A DNA stretch of 64,000 bases from JAMHWF01 sp048500255 (GCA_048500255.1 JASNYH010000008.1:98440-162439), one strand, 5' to 3'. Shown: positions 1 to 8,703, counted from the first letter of the stretch. The notes: generated by a model not told the origin, from the letters alone. Numbers and translations: made by a program.

Positions 1-171
1 GTTGCGCAACGCGACGTCGGCGACGATCAGCAGCATCATCGCCAGCAGGAGGGCGCTGCCGGCCAGCGCCAGGGCGGCCAGCAGCGCGCCCCAGCGCGCC
101 GACAGCCGGTCGAGCGCCGGCACCCGGGCGGCAGCGCCCGTGACCGCCGCCGCGAGCGACGACTCCGTCAC
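1..171 (-). CDS. TRAP transporter small permease, DctQ type (N-terminal part)
   Basis: Only the first 57 codons are inside the window; the gene runs off the left edge. The reading begins at a GTG at position 171 that overlaps the TGA of the upstream dctP gene (GTGA), a typical translational coupling. The visible part has a short polar N-terminus, then an arginine/tryptophan boundary and a strongly hydrophobic segment ending in IVADVALRN, which matches the first membrane helix of TRAP small permeases of the DctQ family. The position directly after a DctP binding protein supports the call. The large permease DctM is expected just outside the window. The protein would sit in the inner membrane and help couple sodium-driven uptake of an organic acid. 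Confidence 0.75.
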   Translation of the reverse strand, partial: MTESSLAAAVTGAAARVPALDRLSARWGALLAALALAGSALLLAMMLLIVADVALRN

Positions 172-1142
172 GGCTTCGAGAACAACGGCTTGAAGCGCGC
201 CGCGATCTCGGGGCTCTGCTTCATCGCCGCGGCCCACGCCACGTCGTAGGCCTTGTCGCGATATGCCTTGGCCGTGGCGGCGTCGAAGCGGATCGTCTCG
301 ATGCCCGCCTTCTGCTGGCGCGTCGTCTCGTCGGCGGCGTACTGCGGCCAGAACGTGTTCTGCGCCTCGAGCGCAAGCGCCTGCTGCTGCAGGTAGTTGC
401 GCTGCGCGTCGGTCAGCTTGCGGTACGCGGCGAGGTTCATCACCAGCGAGACCTCGGCGTCGTAGAAGCCGGGGTCGACGCGGTACTTCGTCTTCTCGTG
501 CCAGTTGGAGTCGAAGATGCCGCCGATCGGCCAGCCGTAGCCGTCGACGACGCCGCGCTCGAGCGCCGTGTACAGCTCGCCCGGAGGCGTCGAGATCACG
601 CTGGCGTTGAGCGCCTGGAAGAACTCGCGGTAGACCGGCGTGATGCGGATCTTCTGGCCGGCGAGGTCGGGCTTGTCGATCTTCTTGTTGGTGTAGAGGT
701 GGAACGGCTGGTTCTCGAGCACGCGCGCCAGGTACTGCATGCCGGCCTTCTCGTTCCATACCTTGTTGATGGCGTCGAAGGCACCGTTGCGCCGCTGCTC
801 GGCCACCGGGATCTGCGTGAGCTTGAGGAAGTCGGCCTCGGGCATCACGTTGGTATAGAAGGCGCCGGTGTTGAGCGCCATGTCGACGACGCCCGTCTTG
901 ACGGCATTGCCGACCTCGAAGGTCGGGATCGCCTTCGGGCCGCCGATGAAGTTGATCTGCAGCACGCCCTTGCCCTCGGCGTTGACCTTCTGGATCCACG
1001 GCTGCAGGCGCTGCACGTAGATGATGTTCTCGGGGAAGGCGCTGACCAGGCGCAGCGTGATCTCCTGGGCGCTCGCGGTGCCGGCGAGTGCGGCGGCCGC
1101 CGTCAGAGCGGCCAGGGTGCGTGTGAAGTCGCGTCGTTGCAT
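168..1142 (-). CDS. dctP: TRAP transporter substrate-binding protein, DctP family
   Basis: Periplasmic solute-binding protein of a tripartite ATP-independent transporter; 324 residues, the usual family length. It starts with a twin-arginine-like signal (QRRDFTRT, then an alanine-rich stretch ending at ASA), followed by the DctP fold: LRLVSAFPE near residue 30, GVVDMALNTGAFY around 90, the substrate-clamping arginine region KIRITPVYREFF, and the YGWPIGG segment. AAGGAG lies 8 bases before the ATG and fixes the start. It follows iorB after 50 bases on the same strand, so the natural reading is that the transporter imports the 2-oxo acid (or its precursor) used by IorAB. DctP proteins bind many carboxylates, so the ligand itself is inference. 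Confidence 0.85.
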   Translation of the reverse strand: MQRRDFTRTLAALTAAAALAGTASAQEITLRLVSAFPENIIYVQRLQPWIQKVNAEGKGVLQINFIGGPKAIPTFEVGNAVKTGVVDMALNTGAFYTNVMPEADFLKLTQIPVAEQRRNGAFDAINKVWNEKAGMQYLARVLENQPFHLYTNKKIDKPDLAGQKIRITPVYREFFQALNASVISTPPGELYTALERGVVDGYGWPIGGIFDSNWHEKTKYRVDPGFYDAEVSLVMNLAAYRKLTDAQRNYLQQQALALEAQNTFWPQYAADETTRQQKAGIETIRFDAATAKAYRDKAYDVAWAAAMKQSPEIAARFKPLFSKP

Positions 1143-1192
1143 GAAGTCGTCTCCTTCGTCGTCGTGATTGTCGTTGCTCAGGCTCGCATGCC

Positions 1193-2674
1193 TCAGGCGG
1201 CGGCGAGCCGTTGCTCCAGTGCGGCGCCGTCTTCGTCGGCGAGTGCCGCGCGCGCAAGCTCGTTCAGGCGCCGGGCGCCGTCGGGCTGCTGCGCGAGCAT
1301 CGGCAGTTCGGACCGCAGCCGCTCGTAGCGGGCCCAGCCGCGCGCATGCGTGTCGCCGTAGCCCTTGACGAGGCGCTGCAACCGCGCGACTTCGAGCGCC
1401 AGCGCCGGCTGTGCCGTCGCGAGTCTGCCGATGTCGGCGAGCCAGGCGTCGATGCGCGCGTGCTCCGTCGCGTGGCGCAGCGAGCGGCGGCGCCAGCGCC
1501 GCAGCGATGCGACAGCCGCCAGCAGCAGGTAGCCGCGCAGCGACGACGTCGTGACGACGCGCCCGCGCCGGCACAGGCGGTCGACGCCGGCGCGCGCCCA
1601 GCGCGTCGCGAGCAGCCAGCGGCCGAGCCCCGCGGGCAGCACGTCGGCGATCTCCTCGGTGCGCGGATGCAGGTACTCGCCGATCGCGAGCTGCTGGCCC
1701 GGCGCCAGCCGCACCTCGGCGGCGACCCGCTCGAAACGCGACGCGCGCGTCTTCAGGTCGGCGACGCGCACGGCGTCCTCGTAGCTCATCCACAGCGCGA
1801 GGTGACGCGCCGTCTCTTCGAGCAGGGCGTCGCCGCATGCGCGCAGCGGCGCCAGCCGGCCGAGGTACTCGGATGCGTAGGCCACGTCCTGGTAGTCGGC
1901 CAGACGCACGACAGCATGGCGCAGCGTCGCGCGCGCCGCAGCCGCAAACTCGGCGTCGATGCGAGCGCCGAGCGCAGCCAGCCGCGGGCCGAGCCGCGGC
2001 GGCGGCACCGCCGCGGAGGCGACAACGCCTGCGCCGTCGGGCGCCTCGCCGCTCGCCGCCGCCCAGCCCGCCGCGAAGGCGTCGAGGCTCGCCGCGCCGC
2101 CCACGCCGCTGCGCCGGATCGTGGCCTCGTACTGCTCGCGCGTGAACGGCAGCGCACCGCTGGCCGCGATCGCGCCGAACAGCACGGCGCCGATCGGGCT
2201 GCGGTGGCGCTCGGCGAGCGCGCCGTAGTCGTGCGCCACGAGTCGCCGCGCCGCGGCGCGCGCGCCGGCGAGCAGCGCGCCGGCGTCGACGCGGCCGTCG
2301 CCGGGCGCGATGCGCTCCGTCATCGAGTAGACGCGGTGCGTCGACGCGACCAGCGTCGTGCGCTCGGGCGTCACGAGCCCGCGCTGCAGCGCGCGGCCGG
2401 CCTCCATCAGCTCCGATGCGACGACGACGTCGACTTCGCCGGGCACCGGTGCGAGCGCCAGCACCGGCTGCGCGCCGGCCGGAACGCGCTGCGCGGGAAA
2501 CAGCTCGACGTAGTACATCGTCGCGCCGGTGCGCTGCGCGACGCCCGGCACCGACGTCGCCTGCGCGACGTGGCCGTGCGTCTCGGCGAGCGCGACGAGC
2601 CAGTCGGCGAGCACGCCGCCGCCCTCGCCGCCGAGCGCGAAGACCGCCACGGACGTCGCGCGCGGGGTACTCAT
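1193..2674 (-). CDS. iorB: Indolepyruvate ferredoxin oxidoreductase, beta subunit with C-terminal DUF6537 domain
   Basis: Smaller subunit of the cytoplasmic enzyme that oxidatively decarboxylates aryl pyruvates (indolepyruvate, phenylpyruvate) with CoA to aryl-acetyl-CoA, passing electrons to ferredoxin. The 493-residue protein is longer than the archaeal ~200-residue beta subunit. The N-terminal ~200 residues are the pyruvate:ferredoxin oxidoreductase gamma domain (ALGGEGGGVLADWL near residue 13, SVPGVAQRTGATMYYVELFP around 40-60). The remainder, rich in arginine and leucine, resembles the DUF6537 extension of bacterial IorB (LADYQDVAYASEYLGRL; VKGYGDTHARGWARYERL). Its ATG overlaps the iorA stop (ATGA). 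Within the family the substrate cannot be fixed from sequence; an aromatic 2-oxo acid is most likely. Confidence 0.85.
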   Translation of the reverse strand: MSTPRATSVAVFALGGEGGGVLADWLVALAETHGHVAQATSVPGVAQRTGATMYYVELFPAQRVPAGAQPVLALAPVPGEVDVVVASELMEAGRALQRGLVTPERTTLVASTHRVYSMTERIAPGDGRVDAGALLAGARAAARRLVAHDYGALAERHRSPIGAVLFGAIAASGALPFTREQYEATIRRSGVGGAASLDAFAAGWAAASGEAPDGAGVVASAAVPPPRLGPRLAALGARIDAEFAAAARATLRHAVVRLADYQDVAYASEYLGRLAPLRACGDALLEETARHLALWMSYEDAVRVADLKTRASRFERVAAEVRLAPGQQLAIGEYLHPRTEEIADVLPAGLGRWLLATRWARAGVDRLCRRGRVVTTSSLRGYLLLAAVASLRRWRRRSLRHATEHARIDAWLADIGRLATAQPALALEVARLQRLVKGYGDTHARGWARYERLRSELPMLAQQPDGARRLNELARAALADEDGAALEQRLAAA

Positions 2675-4827
2675 GCCGTCAGTCCTTCGAGCCGCCGCGC
2701 GATGCGACGCTGCAGCGCGCCGATGACGGCGGCGCGCAAGCGCTGGCGCAGCCGGTCCCATCGGCTCGGGTTGTGCACGATCGCCGCGCGGTAGAACGAC
2801 GGGCACAGCCGCGCCGCGTGCGCCGCCTCGCCGCACAGCCCGCAGCCGACGCAGCTGTCGACGACGGCGGCCACCGGGTCGCGGCGCAGCGGGTCGGGGT
2901 TGGGGCGGATCGTCAGCGACGGGCAGCCCGACAGCCGGATGCACGAATGATCGCCGGTGCAGGTGTCGGGGTCGACACCGTAGCGCTCGCGCACGACACG
3001 CGCGCCGGACTCGATCGCGCGGCGCTGCGCCGGCCGCTCGCGGCGCTGGCGGTTGAGCATGCATTCGCTCGACGCGACGACGACCTTGGGCCCGGCGGCG
3101 CGCGTCGTCAGCGCCTCGCGCAGCGCGGCGCGCATCTGCTCGACGCTGTAGGTGTGCGTCACGCTGCGCACCCATTCGACCCCGACGCCGCGCACGGCTC
3201 GCTCGATCGCATGGTGCGTGCTGCGCAGCGGATTGGCGGCGCGCGACGACGGCAGGTCCTGGCCGCCGGTGGCCGCCGCGTAGCCGTTGTCGACGACGAG
3301 CAGCACGTGGTCGCTGCGATTGAAGACAGCGTTGCCGACACCGCTGGTCAGGCCGTTGTGCCAGAAGCCGCCGTCGCCCATGATCGACAGCGTGCGCCGC
3401 CGCGTCGCCGGCGTGGCCAGCGCCGACGCGCCGGCCCAGCCGAGGCCGTAGCCCATCGTCGTCGCGCCGATGTCGAACGGCGGCAGGATCGAGAACAGGT
3501 GGCAGCCGATGTCGCAGCTCACGTGATGCGGCCCCAGCTCCTGCTCCACGAGCTTGATCGCCGTGAAGATCGGCCGCTCGGGGCAACCGGTGCAGAACGA
3601 AGGCGGGCGCGGCTGCACCTGCTCGATCGCTGCGCGCACGACGGGCGCGTGTTCGGCCGGCCGCTCCGCCGCGGGCCGATCGGCGCCGGCCAGCAGCCGC
3701 GGTGCGCACTGCTCGACGAAGCGCGTCACGCCGGTGACGACGACGGCGCCGGTGTATTCGCCGGCGAGCGTGAAGAAGTCCTTGCCGTGCACCTGCGTCG
3801 CGATGCCCGCGCGGCGCAGCATCGCATGCACCGCCTGCTCGATGTAGTCGGGCTGGCCCTCCTCGACGACGAGCACGGCACGCTTGCCGGCGCAGAAGCG
3901 CTCGAACTCGGCGTCGACGAGCGGATACGTCACGTTGAGCACGTACAGCGGCACGCGCGAGCGGCCGAAGGCGTCGGCCAGGCCGAGCAGCTCGAGCGCG
4001 CGCAGCACGCCGTTGTAGAGGCCCCCCTGCATCACGATGCCGAAGTCCTGCGCGCCTTCGGCGAAGAACTCGTTGAGGCCGCGCTCGAGGATGTAGCGCT
4101 GCGCCGCCGGCCAGCGCTCGGTCACCTTCTCCTGCTCGTGCAGATAGGTCGCCGGCGGCAGCGCGATGCGGTTCACGTCGCGGCGCGGATGCTCGATCGC
4201 GTCGGCCAGCGTGAAGTCGGGGCGCCGGTTGTCGCGCGCGGTGAAGCGGCCGTGCACGTGGCAGGCGCGGATGCGCAGCTCGAGCATCACGGGCGTGCGG
4301 CTCGCCTCCGACAGCTCGAAGCCCTGCTCGACGGCGGCGACGATCGAAGGCAGGTTCGGCCGCGGGTCGAGCAGCCAGACCTGCGACTTCATCGCGAAGG
4401 CGTGCGAGCGCTCCTGCATGATGCTCGAGCCCTCGCCGTAGTCCTCGCCGACGATCAGCAGCGCGCCGCCGGTGACGCCGCCCGACGCCAGGTTGGCGAG
4501 CGCGTCGGACGCCACGTTGGTGCCGACGGTGGCCTTGAACGTGACGGCGCCGCGCAGCGGATAGTGGACCGACGCGGCCAGCGCCGCCGTCGCCGCCGCC
4601 TCCGACGCGCTGTGCTCGAAGTGCACGCCCAGCTCGGCGAGCACGTCGCCGGCGTCGGCCAGCACGTCCATCAGGTGCGAGATCGGCGCGCCCTGGTAGC
4701 CGGCGACGTAGGCAACGCCCGACTGCAGCAGCGCCTTCGTCACGGCGAGGATGCCCTCGCCGCGGAATTCGTCGCCGTCGCCCAGGCGCAGCTTGGAGAC
4801 TTCCGACGTGAACGAGCGTTCGGCCAT
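2671..4827 (-). CDS. iorA: Indolepyruvate ferredoxin oxidoreductase, alpha subunit
   Basis: The 718-residue subunit carries the thiamine diphosphate site and iron-sulfur clusters of an aryl-pyruvate:ferredoxin oxidoreductase. The N-terminal domain has GYQGAPISHLMDVL near residue 45 and FKATVGTNVASDAL around 100. The central SFCTGCPERPIF and the later IMGDGGFWHNG (GDG...N thiamine diphosphate motif) are family hallmarks. The C-terminus is ferredoxin-like: CTGDHSCIRLSGCPS, then CVGCGLCGEAAHAARLCPS. It is the first gene of the operon iorA-iorB-dctP-dctQ and is divergent from the lysR gene. I chose the ATG at 4827 because the family fold begins directly after it; upstream sequence in frame is arginine-rich shadow. 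In denitrifying aromatic degraders IorAB is known to convert phenylpyruvate to phenylacetyl-CoA. Confidence 0.88.
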   Translation of the reverse strand: MAERSFTSEVSKLRLGDGDEFRGEGILAVTKALLQSGVAYVAGYQGAPISHLMDVLADAGDVLAELGVHFEHSASEAAATAALAASVHYPLRGAVTFKATVGTNVASDALANLASGGVTGGALLIVGEDYGEGSSIMQERSHAFAMKSQVWLLDPRPNLPSIVAAVEQGFELSEASRTPVMLELRIRACHVHGRFTARDNRRPDFTLADAIEHPRRDVNRIALPPATYLHEQEKVTERWPAAQRYILERGLNEFFAEGAQDFGIVMQGGLYNGVLRALELLGLADAFGRSRVPLYVLNVTYPLVDAEFERFCAGKRAVLVVEEGQPDYIEQAVHAMLRRAGIATQVHGKDFFTLAGEYTGAVVVTGVTRFVEQCAPRLLAGADRPAAERPAEHAPVVRAAIEQVQPRPPSFCTGCPERPIFTAIKLVEQELGPHHVSCDIGCHLFSILPPFDIGATTMGYGLGWAGASALATPATRRRTLSIMGDGGFWHNGLTSGVGNAVFNRSDHVLLVVDNGYAAATGGQDLPSSRAANPLRSTHHAIERAVRGVGVEWVRSVTHTYSVEQMRAALREALTTRAAGPKVVVASSECMLNRQRRERPAQRRAIESGARVVRERYGVDPDTCTGDHSCIRLSGCPSLTIRPNPDPLRRDPVAAVVDSCVGCGLCGEAAHAARLCPSFYRAAIVHNPSRWDRLRQRLRAAVIGALQRRIARRLEGLTA

Positions 4828-4892
4828 GGGCGCGGTCGTGAGCGAGGTACCGACTCTATGCACCGCCCGGCCCGTTTGCGAAACGGATTGTC

Positions 4893-4919
4893 TGAATGGC
4901 CGGCATTCATCTCGTGAAT
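4893..4919. promoter_or_regulatory. Candidate LysR operator: overlapping TGAATG/CATTCA inverted repeats
   Basis: TGAATG-N5-CATTCA (4893-4909) overlaps ATTCA-TCTCG-TGAAT (4905-4919), so three TGAAT-type arms alternate in orientation. The second repeat also fits the T-N11-A form typical of LysR boxes. It lies 34 bases before the lysR ATG and 65 bases upstream of the iorA start, as expected for an autoregulated divergent promoter. The binding protein is inferred from position only. Confidence 0.55.
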
Positions 4920-4929
4920 AATCGGGTGC

Positions 4930-4943
4930 AACCCGTACGGGTT
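4930..4943. promoter_or_regulatory. Perfect 14-bp palindrome before lysR
   Basis: AACCCGTACGGGTT is a perfect palindrome that ends 10 bases before the lysR start codon. It could be a second regulator site or part of the lysR leader. It overlaps the place where a ribosome binding site would sit, so repression of lysR translation or transcription is plausible but unproven. Confidence 0.4.
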
Positions 4944-4953
4944 CGCGAGCGTC

Positions 4954-5910
4954 ATGAATTTCCGCCAACTCGATCTCAATCTGCTGCGCGTGCTCGCCGC
5001 GATCCACCGCACGCGCTCCGTCACGCAGGCCGGCAAGGCGCTCGCGCTGTCGCAGTCGGCGACGAGCAATGCGCTGGCGCGGCTGCGCCGCCACTTCGAC
5101 GACGAGCTGTTCGTGCGCTCGCCGGGCGGCCTGCAGCCCACACGGCGCTGCGAGCTCGTCGCGCCGGCCGTGTTCGAGCAGTTGCGCCAGCTCGAAACGC
5201 TGCTCGCCGGCAAGCAGGACTTCGACGCCGCGAGCAGCGAGATGCAGTGGCGCCTGTCGCTGTCGGACCTGGGCGAGATGCTGTTCCTGCCCGTGCTGGC
5301 CGCGGAGCTGCGGCGGCGCGCACCGCACACCGCGCTGGCCAACGTTTCGGTGCCGGCGGCCGGCGTGCCGGCCGCGCTCGAGACGCGCGAGATCGACTGC
5401 GCCATCGGCATCCTGCAGGCGCGCCACCGCGACCTGCGCGCCGACCTGCTGTTTCGCGAGCAGTACGTGGCCATCACGTCGCCCGGCTGGCGGCCGGCTA
5501 CGGGCCGCGCGACGGGCCGTTCGCTGACGCCGGCGCAGCTGGCCGGCGCGTCGATCGTCGTCGCGTCGCCGACCGCGACGTTCCACGACAGTGTCGAGCA
5601 GATGCTGGTGAAGATGAAGCTGGCGCAGCGCGTCGTCGTGCGCGCACGCCACTACGGCGCGCTGCCCGACCTGGCGCGCTCGACCGACCTGCTGGCGATC
5701 GTGCCCGACATGTATGCGCGCAAGATCGGCGAGCGCCACGATCTGCGGCGCTGGCGGCTGGCGCAGGCGCCGCACTACGACGTGCAGCTCGTCTGGCACG
5801 CCAGCACGGGGCGCGACCCGGCGCATCAGTGGATGCGCGCGCTGATCCGGCGCCTGTTCGGCCGCACGCCGCCGACGCAGCCCTGGAAGGAGTCGCCCGG
5901 CGCGCCGTGA
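4954..5910 (+). CDS. LysR-family transcriptional regulator (probable iorAB-TRAP regulator)
   Basis: The 318-residue protein has the LysR layout: an N-terminal winged helix-turn-helix (residues ~1-65; LNLLRVLAAIHRTRSVTQAG, then ALSQSATSNALARLRR and the wing FDDELFVR), a linker, and a two-lobed periplasmic-binding-like effector domain (WRLSLSDLGEMLFLPVLAAEL onwards). It is divergent from iorA with 126 bases between start codons. LysR proteins usually control a divergent target and themselves, so the iorAB-dctPQ operon is the likely target, with an aromatic acid as possible inducer. The VRSPGGLQPTRR motif at residues ~50-62 is of the NodD/NahR type, whose members often respond to aromatic compounds. 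Confidence 0.88.
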   Translation: MNFRQLDLNLLRVLAAIHRTRSVTQAGKALALSQSATSNALARLRRHFDDELFVRSPGGLQPTRRCELVAPAVFEQLRQLETLLAGKQDFDAASSEMQWRLSLSDLGEMLFLPVLAAELRRRAPHTALANVSVPAAGVPAALETREIDCAIGILQARHRDLRADLLFREQYVAITSPGWRPATGRATGRSLTPAQLAGASIVVASPTATFHDSVEQMLVKMKLAQRVVVRARHYGALPDLARSTDLLAIVPDMYARKIGERHDLRRWRLAQAPHYDVQLVWHASTGRDPAHQWMRALIRRLFGRTPPTQPWKESPGAP

Positions 5911-6061
5911 ACCGCGGATCGGCGCGATCGGTCCGTATACTGCTCGCGACCCCGCCGTCCCCCATGCGCGCCGCCGTGTTCTCGCGACGGCCACCGGCGG
6001 TCGGCCGCCGCGCCCGCGCGCGGTGCGCGACGCAACCCGACACTGCGAAGGACTCCACCTC

Positions 6062-7585
6062 GTGACCCCGCTGCAACGCCGCCTGCGCGCCCTCGACCGC
6101 GCCCGCCTGCAAGGCATGCGCCGCGGCCTCGAGAAGGAGAGCCTGCGCACGCGCGTCGGCGGCCGGCTCGCGACGACGCCGCATCCGGCGGCGCTCGGAT
6201 CGCCGTTGACGCATCCGCATATCACGACCGACTTCAGCGAGGCGCAGCTCGAGCTGGTAACCGGCGTGCACGCCGACGCGGCGTCGTGCATCGACGAGCT
6301 GACGCAGTTGCACCGCTTCGTGCACGGCGCGATCGCCGCAGACGAGCGGCTGTGGGCCGGCAGCATGCCGTGCGAGCTGCCCGCCGACGACGCCGCGATC
6401 CCGATCGCACGCTACGGCGACTCCAACATCGGCCGCGCCAAGTCGGTCTACCGCATGGGGCTGGGCCACCGCTACGGCCGGCGCATGCAGACGATCTCGG
6501 GCATCCACTACAACTGGTCGCTGCCGGGGCTCACGAACGCCGACTACTTCGGCCTGATCCGCAACTTCCGCCGCCATTCGTTCCTGCTGCTGCTGCTCGG
6601 CGGCGCGTCGCCGGCCGTCGGCGCCGGCTTCGTCGCCGGCCGCGAGCACGGCCTGCAGCCGCTGGGTCACGACACGCTGCACCTGCCCCACGCGACCTCG
6701 CTGCGCATGGGTCGCCTGGGCTACCAGAGCGATGCGCAGTCGGCGCTGGCGGTCAGCTGCAACGATCTCGACAGCTACGCCGCGTCGCTGCACGACGCGC
6801 TGACGCGTCCCTACCCGCCCTACGAGGCGATCGGCCTGCGCGACGCCGACGGCGGCTGGCGCCAGCTCTCGACCACGCTGCTGCAGATCGAGAACGAGTT
6901 CTACGGCACGATCCGCCCCAAGCGCGTGATCCGCCCCGGCGAGCGGCCGCTGCACGCGCTGCGCGAGCGCGGTGTCGAATACGTCGAGGTGCGCTGCCTC
7001 GACCTCGATCCGCAATTGCCGGTCGGCATCGACGCGGCGACGCTGCGCCTGCTCGACGTCTTCCTGCTGCACTGCCTGCTCGCCGACAGCCCGCCCGACA
7101 CGCCCGCCGAGCTGGCCGTGCTGGCGCGCAACCAGCAGGCCGCGGCGCAGCGCGGCCGCGATGCGGCGACGCTCCTCGAACGCGGCGCCGACACGGTGCC
7201 GATCGGGTCATGGAGCGCCGAACTGCTCGACGACTGCGTGCCCATCGCGCTCGCGCTCGACGAGGCGCGGGGCGGCAGCGACCATGCCGCTGCGCTCGAC
7301 GCGGCGGCGCGTTCACTCGCCGAGCCGGCCTCGCTGCCGTCGGCGCGCGTGCTGGCGGCGATGCGCGACGCACACGGCGGCTCGCACGTCGCGTTCGTCG
7401 ACGCCTGCTCGCAGCGCGCGCGCGAGGCGCTGCTGCGCGACCCGCTGCCGGCCGACGCGCAGGCACGCTACGAGCGCATGGCGCGCGAGTCGCTCGACGA
7501 GCAGCGGAGCATCGAGGCCGCCGAGTCGCTGTCGTTCGACGACTTCCGGCGCGACTACCTCTCGCCGCACCGGCTGACGCCCTGA
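6062..7585 (+). CDS. gshA: Glutamate-cysteine ligase, proteobacterial type
   Basis: Catalyses ATP-dependent formation of gamma-glutamylcysteine, the first step of glutathione synthesis, in the cytoplasm. The 507-residue length fits the E. coli-type class 1 enzyme. Diagnostic segments are RGLEKESLRT (residues ~18-28), ITTDFSEAQLELVTG, GDSNIGRAKSVYRMGLGHRYGRRMQTISGIHYNWSLP, and QIENEFYGTIRPKR. I chose the GTG at 6062 because AAGGA lies 9 bases before it and the family alignment begins there; an in-frame ATG at 6023 would add 13 unrelated residues. It stands alone between lysR and the convergent araC-type gene. Confidence 0.93.
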   Translation: MTPLQRRLRALDRARLQGMRRGLEKESLRTRVGGRLATTPHPAALGSPLTHPHITTDFSEAQLELVTGVHADAASCIDELTQLHRFVHGAIAADERLWAGSMPCELPADDAAIPIARYGDSNIGRAKSVYRMGLGHRYGRRMQTISGIHYNWSLPGLTNADYFGLIRNFRRHSFLLLLLGGASPAVGAGFVAGREHGLQPLGHDTLHLPHATSLRMGRLGYQSDAQSALAVSCNDLDSYAASLHDALTRPYPPYEAIGLRDADGGWRQLSTTLLQIENEFYGTIRPKRVIRPGERPLHALRERGVEYVEVRCLDLDPQLPVGIDAATLRLLDVFLLHCLLADSPPDTPAELAVLARNQQAAAQRGRDAATLLERGADTVPIGSWSAELLDDCVPIALALDEARGGSDHAAALDAAARSLAEPASLPSARVLAAMRDAHGGSHVAFVDACSQRAREALLRDPLPADAQARYERMARESLDEQRSIEAAESLSFDDFRRDYLSPHRLTP

Positions 7586-8604
7586 GGGCCAGCCGGCGCG
7601 CCGCCCGACTGGCGCTGCGTCGTCGAAGGCAGGTCGCCGAACTGGCGCTTGTACTCGGCCGAGAAGGCGCTCATGTGCCAGAAGCCCCAGCGCGCCGCGA
7701 TGTCGTGCACCGTGGCGTCGGTGCCGGCCAGGCGCTTGAGGTCGCGCCGCGCACCGCACAGCCGCACGGCGCGCAGGTACTTGTGCGGCGACAGGCCGAG
7801 CACGTCGCGAAAGCACAGCTCGAGCTTGCGCGGGCTGGTGCCGATCTGCTTGCACACCTCGAGCGTCGTCAGCGGCCGGTCGGGCGTGCCGAGCACGAGC
7901 TCGCAGGCGCGGTCGACGATGCGCTGGCGCGCCGCCACGCTGTGCAGGTCGCCCAGGTCGACCGACGACGGGATCGCCTCGAGCCATTCGACGAGCACGG
8001 CGTCGCGCAATTGCAGCGCCGTCTCGGGCACGGCGAGCAGCGACGGCTCGGCCGCCACCGCCTCCATCGCGCGCAGGTGCGCCGTGCGCACGTAGCCGGC
8101 GGTGCGCGGGCGCGCCTGCACGACGACCTTGTGGTCGAGCCATGCCGACCACGGCTTGCCGTAGAGCTGCTGCCACAGCGAACTCAGCAGCTCGGCGTCG
8201 ACGACGATGGCCAGCAGCAGCGAGTCCTGGCGCAGCGTCAGGTCGAGGTCGTCGCTGCGTCCGATCAGGATGCTGTCGCCGTCGATGCGCCGGCCGTGGA
8301 AATAGCCGTTGCCGGCCGGCGAGTCGCACATCGCGAAGCCGACCTGGCTCGCGCCGAGCTGGCCGCGCTGGCGCGTCGCCTGGCTCGCAGACTCCCAGAC
8401 GAGCCGCAACTCGGGCAGCTGGACATGGCGCACCGCGGCCTTGAAGCGGCCCTGCGACAACTGCTCGTAGCGCAGTTCCCAGCCGGCCTGCGCGGCGGCC
8501 AACTCGTCGATGTCGTCGGTCTCGGCGGCGTGCACCCAGGCCGTCGTCGCCTCCGCCGGGGCCGCCGTGGCGGCATCGCTGGAAAGAACGGGGAGGTTGG
8601 CCAT
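7555..8604 (-). CDS. AraC-family transcriptional regulator
   Basis: A 349-residue regulator with an N-terminal ~220-residue cupin-like ligand domain (of the AraC_binding_2 type, with GYFHGRRIDGDSILIGRSDDLDL near residues 110-130) and a C-terminal AraC DNA-binding domain of two helix-turn-helix units (LTTLEVCKQIGTSPRKLELCFRDVLGLSPHKYLRAVRL, then VHDIAARWGFWHMSAFSAEYKRQFG). The 3' end overlaps the convergent gshA end by 31 bases. The gene is divergent from the DUF1329 operon, and the 38-base element at 8666-8703 lies between them. It is the natural candidate to bind that element and its second copy at 16832. No strong ribosome binding site is visible; the start is set by protein alignment sense. 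Confidence 0.85.
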   Translation of the reverse strand: MANLPVLSSDAATAAPAEATTAWVHAAETDDIDELAAAQAGWELRYEQLSQGRFKAAVRHVQLPELRLVWESASQATRQRGQLGASQVGFAMCDSPAGNGYFHGRRIDGDSILIGRSDDLDLTLRQDSLLLAIVVDAELLSSLWQQLYGKPWSAWLDHKVVVQARPRTAGYVRTAHLRAMEAVAAEPSLLAVPETALQLRDAVLVEWLEAIPSSVDLGDLHSVAARQRIVDRACELVLGTPDRPLTTLEVCKQIGTSPRKLELCFRDVLGLSPHKYLRAVRLCGARRDLKRLAGTDATVHDIAARWGFWHMSAFSAEYKRQFGDLPSTTQRQSGGAPAGPQGVSRCGER

Positions 8605-8665
8605 GTTCAACAAGGTCCGAGAGGTGTGCCGCACGACCGCGATATCGATATCGGAGCCGCGATGC

Positions 8666-8703
8666 GTGTTTACCCGAAAAGCGTTCTGCGGAGAACTGAT
8701 AAC
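8666..8703 (+). promoter_or_regulatory. 38-bp shared regulatory element, copy 1
   Basis: Block A, GTGTTTACCCGAA (8666-8678), and block B, CGGAGAACTGATAAC (8689-8703), are identical to the blocks of copy 2 at 16832-16869 with the same 10-base spacing. Only 3 of the 10 spacer bases match, so the blocks look selected. It lies 89 bases upstream of the DUF1329 gene start and 61 bases upstream of the araC-type start. GTTCT-GCGG-AGAAC within it forms a small inverted repeat. Likely an activator binding site. Confidence 0.7.

Noticed and set aside
1143..1838. N-terminal extension of DctP on the minus strand
   Set aside because: It runs through iorB coding sequence in another frame; the signal peptide and ribosome binding site fix the start at 1142.
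2416..4917. Long plus-strand open frame (833 codons) opposite iorAB
   Set aside because: It is rich in Arg/Ala/Gln and lacks any motif; the minus strand holds clear IorA and IorB. Such antisense frames are common at 70% GC.
8666..8703. Reading the shared 38-bp element as a -35/-10 promoter (TTTACC and GATAAC)
   Set aside because: The spacing between these hexamers is 23 bases in both copies, too long for sigma-70; GATAAC alone could be a -10, but a regulator site explains both blocks better.
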